A stretch of 64,000 bases of DNA, taken from the NCBI GenBank assembly GCA_902627735.1, contig CACOKI010000005.1:18917-82916 (forward strand), read 5' to 3'. Each line of letters starts with the position of its first letter. The stretch's first letter is position 1. Shown piece after piece: positions 57,183 to 64,000 of this stretch. Under the pieces are notes generated by a model that made no database searches, had not been told where the DNA came from, and saw nothing but the letters and a program-made list of their open reading frames with translations. The position numbers and the translations under genes were made by a program. Origin of the DNA: an uncultured Pelagibacteraceae bacterium. GTDB lineage: Bacteria > Pseudomonadota > Alphaproteobacteria > Pelagibacterales > Pelagibacteraceae.

Positions 57183-58751
57183 TTAAAATACTAATAGACC
57201 AAAAATTACAAGGACTAATAAACCAATAATAGATTGGTTTCTAAAAGCGATCATCTCAATCTTTTTAGTATTCAAAGCTGTATAAGAATTAGAATTTTGT
57301 GGAATTTGTCCGCTAGCTAAATGTGTCAGAGCTTGATTAGCCTTATCCATTATTTCGGGGAATTCTGGTAATCTTTTAATTACTTCAGATGTGTTCTTAA
57401 GTGTTTCATTTATTGTTGTCATTGGATCTTTTGTCTCTTTCAACCAGTTTTCAAGAACAGGTTTCGATGTAGTCCAAATATTTGTATTAGGGTTTAGTTT
57501 TCTTGCAACACCCTCAACAACAACCATCGTTTTTTGTAACATTAAGAGCTGGGGTTGAGTTTGCATATTAAATTTTTCAGTTACATCAAACAATTGTTTT
57601 AACAATTTACCACCAGATATATCTTTTACTGCCTGGCCAAAAATTGGTTCTCCTATAGATCTTAAAGCTTGAGCCAAATCATCAATTGGAACTCCTTTGG
57701 GAACCAAACCAGCGACTAGGTGCACTTCAGCAACTTTACGATAATCTCTTTGAATAAATCCAAATAATATTTCAGCTAAAAATCTCTTACTCATTTTATC
57801 AAGTCTCCCCATTATTCCGAAATCAATTGGTACAATATGTCCATTATCATCAATAAATATATTTCCTTGGTGCATGTCCGCATGAAAAAAACCATCTCTA
57901 ACAGCATGTCTTAAAAAGTTTTGTATTATATCCTCTGCAATTTTTTCAGTATTAAAGTTTCTAGCTTTAAGTTGTTCAGTTTCTCTTATTGAAATTCCTT
58001 CTACCCAGTCTAAGGTCATGACATTTTCACTTGTAAAATTCCAATAGATTTGAGGAACTCTAAATCCGACATCATTTTTAGTATTTTCAGCATACTCATT
58101 AGCTGCAGCAGCTTCAAATCTAAGATCCATCTCAAGATTAGTGATTTCTTTTAACAAAAAAACAACTTCTACTAATTTTAATCTTTTTGTTTTTTTTACG
58201 AATGACTCAATTAAAAAAGCAAAAAGCATCATTGCATCTATTTCCTCATTGAATATTTTCTTAATGTTTGGTCGAAGAATTTTAATAGCTACATCTTTTA
58301 TTGTTCCATTGTCATTGATTTGTGCTTTATGTACCTGAGCTATTGAAGCTGCAGCTACAGGATCACTTAAATTTATAATAGAGTTGTAACAATCATTACC
58401 CAAATCACTTTTAATTATTTCTTTTGCTTCAAGTAAAGAAAATGGTGGTAATTTATCTTGAAGAGACTCCAGTTTTTTTGAAAGTTCTTCTCCAATAATA
58501 TCTGGTCTTGTAGCTAAAAATTGTCCAAGTTTTATGAAAGTTGTTCCCATGGACTCTATAGTTTTTGATAATTTTTCACCTTCATTTGTTTCAGTATCTT
58601 TTTGTTTTTTTGAATTAAATGAAAATGCTAAAATTTTGAATATAATTTTAATTACTAAAGGAGGTTCTTGAAATTTTGAGGCAATATTTAAAATATCTGA
58701 TTTTGCAATTTTTCTTCCAAGTTTAAAAAGAGTAATTAATTTTTTTATCAT
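57183..58751 (-). CDS. ubiB: Ubiquinone biosynthesis accessory kinase-like protein UbiB
   Basis: UbiB is an atypical (ADCK/ABC1) kinase-like ATPase supporting ubiquinone synthesis. I chose the ATG at 58751 (MIKKLITLF, 522 aa) because it overlaps the ubiE stop as TAATG; a GTG at 58763 would add four residues. The KxGQ motif appears in FIKLGQFLATRPDI, the Ala-rich loop as AAASIAQVHKA, and the catalytic-loop HADMHQGNIF with DFGIMGRL. Two C-terminal membrane segments may be present in the last 30 residues. Confidence 0.96.
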   Translation of the reverse strand: MIKKLITLFKLGRKIAKSDILNIASKFQEPPLVIKIIFKILAFSFNSKKQKDTETNEGEKLSKTIESMGTTFIKLGQFLATRPDIIGEELSKKLESLQDKLPPFSLLEAKEIIKSDLGNDCYNSIINLSDPVAAASIAQVHKAQINDNGTIKDVAIKILRPNIKKIFNEEIDAMMLFAFLIESFVKKTKRLKLVEVVFLLKEITNLEMDLRFEAAAANEYAENTKNDVGFRVPQIYWNFTSENVMTLDWVEGISIRETEQLKARNFNTEKIAEDIIQNFLRHAVRDGFFHADMHQGNIFIDDNGHIVPIDFGIMGRLDKMSKRFLAEILFGFIQRDYRKVAEVHLVAGLVPKGVPIDDLAQALRSIGEPIFGQAVKDISGGKLLKQLFDVTEKFNMQTQPQLLMLQKTMVVVEGVARKLNPNTNIWTTSKPVLENWLKETKDPMTTINETLKNTSEVIKRLPEFPEIMDKANQALTHLASGQIPQNSNSYTALNTKKIEMIAFRNQSIIGLLVLVIFGLLVF

Positions 58752-59455
58752 TAGATTTTCCACCCACTATGTATAGAAACTATGCCACCAGATAAGTTTC
58801 TATAACTACATTCTTTAAAATTATTTTCTATCATCACATCAATTAATTCTCCTTGATTTAGAAAATTATCGATGCTTTTAACCAGATACTCATAAGGTTC
58901 TCTCTCTCCAACTATAATTTTTCCAATAGATGGAATTATTTTTGAGTAATTCTTATATAGAAAATTGAGGTTTGAATTTTGAATTTTCGAAAATTCAAGA
59001 CATAAGAAACGACCACCAGGCTTTAAAACTCTATAAGCCTCACTTAATGATTTATTAATATCCTTAGTGTTTCTTAAACCAAAACTTATTGTATAAAAAT
59101 TAAAGCTATTGTCATTTACAGGTAAATTTTCTGCAGAAGATACAATCCATTTTAAATTTTTGAATTTTCTTAATTTATCTTTTCCTTTATTCACCATACC
59201 TATATTAGGATCAACACATGTGATTTGAGCGTTTTTATTTGTATTATTCAAAAAAAGCTTTGCTATATCTCCTGTACCGCTGGCGACATCAATCAAATTT
59301 TGATTATAAGATGGATTCATCAAATAAATTAAATCTTTTTTCCATAATCGATGTATTCCTAATGACATTATATCATTCATTAAGTCATATTGATCAAAGA
59401 CTTTATCAAAAACATTTTGTACTAGTCCTTTTTTATTTTGAAGATATTGTTTCAT
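58751..59455 (-). CDS. ubiE: Ubiquinone/menaquinone C-methyltransferase UbiE
   Basis: UbiE C-methylates the quinone ring using SAM. The 234-aa class I methyltransferase has YDLMNDIMSLGIHRLWKK, the SAM motif VASGTGDIAKLF, SFGLRNTKDINKSLSEAYRVLKPGG (landmark near residue 130) and the C-terminal YRNLSGGIVSIHSGWKI, all diagnostic. It leads the minus-strand ubiE-ubiB-coaBC-dut run and is divergent from mutM with a 32-bp gap. Confidence 0.97.
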   Translation of the reverse strand: MKQYLQNKKGLVQNVFDKVFDQYDLMNDIMSLGIHRLWKKDLIYLMNPSYNQNLIDVASGTGDIAKLFLNNTNKNAQITCVDPNIGMVNKGKDKLRKFKNLKWIVSSAENLPVNDNSFNFYTISFGLRNTKDINKSLSEAYRVLKPGGRFLCLEFSKIQNSNLNFLYKNYSKIIPSIGKIIVGEREPYEYLVKSIDNFLNQGELIDVMIENNFKECSYRNLSGGIVSIHSGWKI

Positions 59456-59487
59456 ATAAAAAAATTATATAATCAATATAATATTAA

Positions 59488-60351
59488 ATGCCAGAATTAC
59501 CAGAAGTAGAAATAGTTAGACAATCACTTAATAAAAAGATTAAAGGAAAAATTATCCAAAAAGTAATAGTAAAAAATAGAAATTTAAGATTCAAGGTTCC
59601 AATACGTTTTGAAGATTTTTTAGAAAATCAAAAAGTTATAAAAGTTAAACGTTTTTCTAAATATCTCAATTTGTTTTTGTCAAACAATTGTATATGTATT
59701 ATTCATCTAGGTATGTCTGGAACTATTCATTTAATCCAGAATAAAAAAAAGAATAAGATAACGAACGTAAGTTTTTACCATTCACCAATTTTACCTTCCA
59801 AACACAATCATATTGAAATTTTTTTTGAAAACTTAAAATTAGTCTACAATGATCCAAGAAGATTTGGTTTTTTTGAGATTATTGAAAATTTAAAACTTTT
59901 AAACAAAAGGTTCGATAAGCTTGGTCCTGAACCTTTTAGTTCGAAGTTTAACTCAAATTATATTTCTTCGTTTTTAAAAAATAAGCAAAAAAACATTAAA
60001 AGTTTTTTATTAGATCAAAACTTTGTTTCGGGAATAGGCAATATATATGCAAGTGAAATATTATATTTAAGTAAGATTAAACCTTTTAAAAAAGGGAAAT
60101 ATTTAACAAAAGAAGAATGCAAAAAAATTGAAATTAATTCTAAAAAAATTCTACTTGATGCAATAAAAAAAGGTGGATCAAGTATAAGAAATTTTAAGAA
60201 CATAATTGGTAAAGAAGGTAATTTTCAAAAAAACTTTAAAGTTTATCAAAGAGAAGGCCTTAAATGTAAAAGATTTAATTGTAGAGGAATTATCGAGAGA
60301 AAAAATATTTCAAATAGATCCTCTTTTTTTTGTAATTTTTGCCAAAAATAA
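59488..60351 (+). CDS. mutM: Formamidopyrimidine-DNA glycosylase
   Basis: MutM (Fpg) excises oxidised purines such as 8-oxoguanine. The 287-aa protein starts MPELPEVE, giving the catalytic N-terminal Pro2 and Glu3 after Met removal. It has the H2TH region (DQNFVSGIGNIYASEILY), the conserved Lys segment and the C-terminal zinc finger CKRFNCRG...FCNFCQK with four cysteines. The mutM-rpsT-dnaA order is common in alphaproteobacteria. Confidence 0.97.
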   Translation: MPELPEVEIVRQSLNKKIKGKIIQKVIVKNRNLRFKVPIRFEDFLENQKVIKVKRFSKYLNLFLSNNCICIIHLGMSGTIHLIQNKKKNKITNVSFYHSPILPSKHNHIEIFFENLKLVYNDPRRFGFFEIIENLKLLNKRFDKLGPEPFSSKFNSNYISSFLKNKQKNIKSFLLDQNFVSGIGNIYASEILYLSKIKPFKKGKYLTKEECKKIEINSKKILLDAIKKGGSSIRNFKNIIGKEGNFQKNFKVYQREGLKCKRFNCRGIIERKNISNRSSFFCNFCQK

Positions 60352-60363
60352 TTAATTATTTGA

Positions 60364-60392
60364 TTGACCAGTGTAAATTCTCAAGTTATATA
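60364..60392 (+). promoter_or_regulatory. rpsT promoter with GC-rich discriminator
   Basis: TTGACC (60364-60369), 17 bp, then TATATA (60387-60392) form a good sigma-70 promoter. The bases from 60393 to 60400 are GCTCGCCC, strikingly GC-rich for this genome, the hallmark of stringently controlled promoters. Initiation near 60399 would leave only about 4 nt before the rpsT ATG (60403), so the mRNA would be almost leaderless. Confidence 0.6.
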
Positions 60393-60402
60393 GCTCGCCC
60401 AA

Positions 60403-60663
60403 ATGGCAAATACTAAATCAGCAATAAAAAGAATTAGAAGAATTTCAAAGCAGACCGCAGTTAACAAAGCTAGAAGAAGCAGATATAAAAATGCTCTTAA
60501 GAGGATGAATTCACTCATAGAGAGTAAAAAAAAGACTGAAGCATTAAAGTTCTTACCGAAGTTGAACTCTGAACTAATGAAGATTGCCAAAACTAGAGTG
60601 GTTAAAAAAGAAAACGCTTCAAGGAACGTATCAAGAATTACAAAAAGGATTAGTTTGATCTAG
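60403..60663 (+). CDS. rpsT: 30S ribosomal protein S20
   Basis: S20 is a primary 16S rRNA-binding protein. The 86-aa basic, helical protein shows MANTKSAIKRIRRISKQTAVNKARRSRYK at the N-terminus (landmark), with AKTRVVKKENASRNVSRITKRI at the end, matching bacterial S20 length and pattern. It has its own promoter 11-39 bp upstream and no obvious Shine-Dalgarno. Confidence 0.97.
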   Translation: MANTKSAIKRIRRISKQTAVNKARRSRYKNALKRMNSLIESKKKTEALKFLPKLNSELMKIAKTRVVKKENASRNVSRITKRISLI

Positions 60664-60940
60664 TCTATACTGTAAGTTGTTTTAGAATACAACTTGCTGA
60701 TCTACAAAATATGTAGATTCAAATATTTCTTACACAAGATTTAGATTTAGTAAATATATTTATTATTCCTATTCAATCATAAATTTTATTTTTAAAAATT
60801 AATTCTAAAAATTATTTATAATTTTTTTTAAATACGACAATAGATTGCACAATCCCAGATTTTATTTTTTTTTAAATTTTAAAAATTATTTGTTGCAAAA
60901 ATTATAATAATATCTCTAACTGAACTTTCTCCAAACTTAA
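60664..60940. other. rpsT-dnaA intergenic region, possible replication-origin neighbourhood
   Basis: At 277 bp this is the longest gene-free stretch in the window and very AT-rich. It holds two tandem hairpins near rpsT, a GATTG-CA-CAATC inverted repeat (60843-60854) and a perfect -10 TATAAT (60903-60908) for dnaA without a clear -35. I looked for DnaA boxes (TTATNCACA) on both strands and found none within one mismatch, so an oriC here is not supported by boxes, only by the position beside dnaA-dnaN and the parS site 56 kb away. Confidence 0.5.
60674..60718. repeat. Tandem hairpins downstream of rpsT
   Basis: AAGTTGT (60674-60680) pairs with ACAACTT (60689-60695) across an 8-nt loop, and ATCTACA (60700-60706) pairs with TGTAGAT (60712-60718) across a 5-nt loop. 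Neither is followed by a T run, so they look more like mRNA 3'-end stabilisers or an RNA processing element than an intrinsic terminator. Confidence 0.55.
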
Positions 60941-62350
60941 ATGAAAAACAATATCATTAACCAAAATTTAAACAACTTAGAGTCCAAAGGTTTCAATTGG
61001 AATTTAATTCAAAATGAAATGAAAAATAAATTAGGTATAGATATATATGAAAGCTGGTTAAAAAAGATTGATTTTATAGAGGAACATCATAATTATCTTT
61101 TACTTTCAGTTCCAACGAGATTTATTCGTGATTGGATTACTTCTAGATATTTAGATCAAATTCTACAAATAATAAAAATTTATAAAAAAGATGTAATAAG
61201 AGTAGAATTTAAAATTATAGATAAGAAAAAAAATGAATATCAAGATGTTTTTGAAAAATCAAAAGAAAATGAGAATATTTCATTTATAAAAGACTCTTAT
61301 TTACTCTACAATCGCATTGATCCAAATAAAAGATTTGATAATTTTGTAACCGGTAAGAGCAATAAATTAGCTCATCAAGCATCCCTGAAAGTTTCAGAGA
61401 GAGTATCATATTATAATCCTCTTTTCATATACGGTGGTGTAGGCATGGGAAAAACTCATCTTTTAAATTCAATTGGATTAGAGTTAAAAAAAGAAAAAAA
61501 AGTAATGTTTATTTCAGCTGAAAGATTCATGTACCAATTTGTAAAATCGATAAAAGCAAATGATATGGTGAAATTTAAAGAATATTTCAGAAACACTGAT
61601 GTACTATTGATAGATGATATTCAATTTATGAATGGCAAGGAAGCAATGCAGGAGGAGTTTTTTCATACTTTTAATGCATTGATAGAGAAAGGTTCACAAA
61701 TAATTATTTCCGCTGATAGACCTCCTAACAGATTATCTAGAATACAAGAGAGAATTAAATCAAGATTTTCTGGGGGTCTTGTTGTAGATATTCAAAAACC
61801 AGACATTGAGTTAAGAAAAAAGATAGTTGAAAAAAAATTAGAGGAATTATGTAATTTATATGCAGAACAAACTAAAATTTCTCAAGAAGTTCAAAATTTT
61901 ATAAGTTATGAAATAACAACTAGTGTAAGAGAATTAGTTGGTGCGATTAATAGAATAGTTTCATTTACAAGAATTTATAACAAAACCCCAAGCTTACCAG
62001 AAGCTAAAGTTATATTGAAAGATTTGCTGAATCTGAATGAAAATAATGTGACTATCGATTTGATACAGACATTAGTATGTAAATTTTTTAAAATAAGTAA
62101 ATATGAAATGTTATCATCTCGTAGGTCAAGGTACTTAGTAAGGCCAAGACAGACTGCTATATATCTGACTAAAATTTTAACATCAAAATCATTACCTGAA
62201 ATCGGCCGGGAGTTTTCCAATAGAGATCATACAACCATAATTCATTCCGTTAAAACTATAGAAAAATTAAAAGAAAAAAATCCTGAAGTAACTGAAAATA
62301 TAAACAAGCTAAAAAACCAAATATTATATTCAAAAGAAAATGAAATTTAA
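60941..62350 (+). CDS. dnaA: Chromosomal replication initiator DnaA
   Basis: DnaA opens the replication origin. The 469-aa protein has the N-terminal domain I (LGIDIYESWLKKIDFIE), a short linker, the AAA+ domain with Walker A GGVGMGKTH (about residues 165-173), Walker B VLLIDDIQFM, and domain IV with the DnaA-box recognition elements RRSRYLVRPRQTAIYLTK and RDHTTIIHSVKTIE. It overlaps dnaN by 11 nt. Confidence 0.99.
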   Translation: MKNNIINQNLNNLESKGFNWNLIQNEMKNKLGIDIYESWLKKIDFIEEHHNYLLLSVPTRFIRDWITSRYLDQILQIIKIYKKDVIRVEFKIIDKKKNEYQDVFEKSKENENISFIKDSYLLYNRIDPNKRFDNFVTGKSNKLAHQASLKVSERVSYYNPLFIYGGVGMGKTHLLNSIGLELKKEKKVMFISAERFMYQFVKSIKANDMVKFKEYFRNTDVLLIDDIQFMNGKEAMQEEFFHTFNALIEKGSQIIISADRPPNRLSRIQERIKSRFSGGLVVDIQKPDIELRKKIVEKKLEELCNLYAEQTKISQEVQNFISYEITTSVRELVGAINRIVSFTRIYNKTPSLPEAKVILKDLLNLNENNVTIDLIQTLVCKFFKISKYEMLSSRRSRYLVRPRQTAIYLTKILTSKSLPEIGREFSNRDHTTIIHSVKTIEKLKEKNPEVTENINKLKNQILYSKENEI

Positions 62351-63452
62351 TATTAATCAACAAGATTTACAGCAAGCGTTAACTTATTGCCAAGGAGTAA
62401 TAGAAAAAAGAAGTACGCTTGAAATTTTATCTAATATATTACTAGATGCTAAAAACTCAAAATTAACATTAACCGCTACAGATCTAGATTTAATTTTTAT
62501 TCACCACATAAATGATGTTGAAATTTTAGAAGAAGGAAAAACAACCACAAAATCATCAATTATGCATGATATTGTAAGAAAATGTTCACCTGGAAAAAAA
62601 ATAAATTTAAATTTAACAGATATAAGTAAACTGCACTTAGAGTCAGAAAAATCTATTTTTAATTTGAACTGTATTAGTCCATCAGAGTTTCCTCTTACTG
62701 ATGAAAATTTTAATGAGAAAGAGTTTTCCATTAAATCTAAACAATTATTAAAATTGATCAATAAATGCAAATTCTCAATTTCAAATGATGAAACAAGACA
62801 TTATTTAAGTGGGGTATATCTTCATCAAACTGAAGTAGATGATAAAAATTATTTGACTGCTGTTGCAACAGATAGTCATCGTATGTCAATTTCAAAAATG
62901 AAATTAGAAAAAAAAATAGATTTTGACTCTGTTATTTTGCCAAAAAAAACTATTTTTCAACTATGTTCATTACTTGAAAATTATGATGGAGATGTAAAAA
63001 TTTCTAATATTAAATCAAAAATAAAATTTGAGCTTCATAATAGTATTTTGATATCGAAACTGATTGATGGTAAATTTCCAAATTATATTCAAGTTATACC
63101 TAAAAATAATAAAAAAAAACTAGAAATTGATTTAAAATTGTTTTTAGACTCTGTCGATAGAGTTGCATCTGTTTCAATAGACAAAAAAGATGGGGTAAAG
63201 TTTATACTGAATAAAGACACATTAAATTTGTCTGTTAACAATACTAATAGTGGGGATGGAAAAGAAACTTTAATGATAAATTTTGATCATGATTTAGAAA
63301 TAAGTTTTAACTCACGATATTTAATAGATGTAGCATCTCAAATTGATGGTGAAAAAATAGAATTATTTTTTAATGACTCTGGTTCACCAGTTTTAATAAA
63401 AGATCCTGGTGATTTTGATAGTATCTATGTAGTAATGCCAATGAAGGGTTAA
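62340..63452 (+). CDS. dnaN: DNA polymerase III beta sliding clamp
   Basis: DnaN is the ring-shaped processivity clamp. The 370-aa protein begins MKFNINQQDLQQALTYCQGVIEKRSTLEILSNI-like (landmark), with the three clamp domains and the C-terminal YVVMPMKG in place of the classical VMPMRL, which contributes to the peptide-binding cleft. The start lies 11 nt inside dnaA. The stop shares TTAA with the convergent acyltransferase gene; recF is not adjacent. Confidence 0.98.
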   Translation: MKFNINQQDLQQALTYCQGVIEKRSTLEILSNILLDAKNSKLTLTATDLDLIFIHHINDVEILEEGKTTTKSSIMHDIVRKCSPGKKINLNLTDISKLHLESEKSIFNLNCISPSEFPLTDENFNEKEFSIKSKQLLKLINKCKFSISNDETRHYLSGVYLHQTEVDDKNYLTAVATDSHRMSISKMKLEKKIDFDSVILPKKTIFQLCSLLENYDGDVKISNIKSKIKFELHNSILISKLIDGKFPNYIQVIPKNNKKKLEIDLKLFLDSVDRVASVSIDKKDGVKFILNKDTLNLSVNNTNSGDGKETLMINFDHDLEISFNSRYLIDVASQIDGEKIELFFNDSGSPVLIKDPGDFDSIYVVMPMKG

Positions 63453-64000
63453 TTTAATACATTTAACTCAGAATAAATTTCGTTTTCAAGTGTTTTAAGA
63501 AATTCATCTTTATTTAGTCCTGTAGTTATTGGTTTAAGAATTGAAATTGTGATTTCTTTATTAGCATTTGTAATATTATTTTTTGGCCAAACATATCCTG
63601 AATTTACAGCTATTGGCAGGCAGTCAATTTTTAATTCTTCATAAATTCTGGAAACGCCTTTTTTAAAGTTTGGTCTTTCAGTTGGTGGTACTCTTGTACC
63701 TTGCGGGAATATTATTACAGGTCTATTAGAATTATTAATTTTATTCGAAATATGCTCAAAAAAACTTAGATTATCTTTAGTTATCTTATCTCTTCTAATT
63801 GAAATTGAGCCAATTTTTTTTAAATACCAACCAAAAATAGGAATATTTAAAAGTTCTTTTTTAAGAATAAAAATAGGAGAGTTAAAAATAGTTTGAAGGT
63901 AAAATGTTTCAAACATTGATTGATGAGAAGAAGCAATAAAAAATTTTCTATCTTTTATAATATTTTCTCTGCCCTTCAGCGTAATTTTAGTAGATAGTAT
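63449..64000 (-). CDS. PlsC-like lysophospholipid acyltransferase, 5' partial
   Basis: The frame runs off the right edge. Reading it beyond the internal Met at 63916 gives ...FFIASSHQSMFETF, which contains acyltransferase motif I in its H-x4-E form; further motifs are ISIRRDK (motif II), IIFPQGTRVPP (motif III) and CLPIAVNSGYVWP (motif IV). The family acylates lysophosphatidic acid or related lipids in the inner membrane. At least 183 residues are visible, ending in an Asn/Leu tail. The stop shares TTAA with dnaN. Confidence 0.88.
   Translation of the reverse strand: MLSTKITLKGRENIIKDRKFFIASSHQSMFETFYLQTIFNSPIFILKKELLNIPIFGWYLKKIGSISIRRDKITKDNLSFFEHISNKINNSNRPVIIFPQGTRVPPTERPNFKKGVSRIYEELKIDCLPIAVNSGYVWPKNNITNANKEITISILKPITTGLNKDEFLKTLENEIYSELNVLN

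Noticed and set aside
60700..60900. DnaA boxes near dnaA (for example TTCTTACACA and GATTGCACA)
   Set aside because: Nearest strings differ from TTATNCACA at two or more positions; not enough to call boxes.
1..64000. CRISPR arrays, insertion sequences, prophage genes, tRNA or rRNA genes
   Set aside because: No spaced direct repeats of array type, no transposase or integrase frames, and no intergenic gap with a tRNA-like cloverleaf; almost all sequence is occupied by recognisable core genes.

Overview
The window comes from a small-genome, AT-rich alphaproteobacterium, almost certainly a member of the SAR11 clade (Pelagibacterales). The reasons are the low GC, the near absence of intergenic DNA (many TAATG, ATGA and TTAA junctions), the alphaproteobacterial gene orders (mnmE-mnmG-rsmG-parA-parB / holA-lptE-leuS; fabI-fabB-fabA / irr; coaBC-ubiB-ubiE / mutM-rpsT-dnaA) and the character of the proteins. 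There are no tRNA or rRNA genes, insertion sequences, prophage genes or CRISPR arrays. Almost all of it is core genome; novelty lies in junctions, small genes and regulatory sites.

Layout. 1-6.9 kb (+): end of a SPINDLY/OGT-like glycosyltransferase, tRNA U34 modification (mnmE, mnmG), rsmG containing a perfect parS core, and parA-parB. 6.9-11.6 kb (-): holA, lptE, leuS and a DUF3576 lipoprotein. 11.6-15.9 kb: an apparent insertion holding a highly expressed porin with a structured upstream region and two tail-to-tail TPR-sulfotransferases. 15.9-18.3 kb: thiE-like gene, yggS, L,D-transpeptidase-like gene, an orphan OmpR-type regulator and a 41-aa ArfA-like ribosome-rescue gene. 18.3-24.5 kb (-): adenosine kinase-like, nth, dapB, dnaJ, dnaK (with an RpoH-like promoter) and grpE. 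24.5-30 kb: rdgB, a periplasmic binding LpoA-like protein, rsmI, a BON lipoprotein and maeB. 30-35.7 kb: murJ, trpS, nfu, a Bax-like glucosaminidase, a polysaccharide deacetylase and a very short tsaB.

35.7-48.3 kb (+): fur, miaB, phoH, ybeY, lnt, metK, then an intrinsic terminator directly in front of nusA, then infB, rbfA, rpsO and pnp. 48.3-50.9 kb (-): fabA-fabB-fabI plus a 39-aa membrane protein. 51-54.3 kb (+): an Irr/PerR-like regulator, katG and a 2OG-Fe(II) oxygenase-like gene; the regulator and katG each carry a matching PerR/Irr-type palindrome upstream. 54.3-59.5 kb (-): SH3 protein, moeB-like gene, dut, coaBC, ubiB, ubiE. 59.5-64 kb: mutM, rpsT, dnaA, dnaN and the end of a plsC-like acyltransferase.

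The most interesting items are: (1) paired redox/iron boxes at irr and katG; (2) a promoter-terminator-nusA arrangement that looks like an attenuator; (3) recurrent convergent gene pairs whose stop codons share TTAA or TTAG, leaving no room for terminators; (4) divergent genes that both start inside one ATGCAT palindrome, and another pair overlapping head-to-head by 53 bp; (5) a non-canonical cysteine pattern in endonuclease III; (6) tiny genes (arfA-like and a membrane microprotein). I found no complete undescribed multi-gene system. All family assignments are from reading the sequences; no database search was run.
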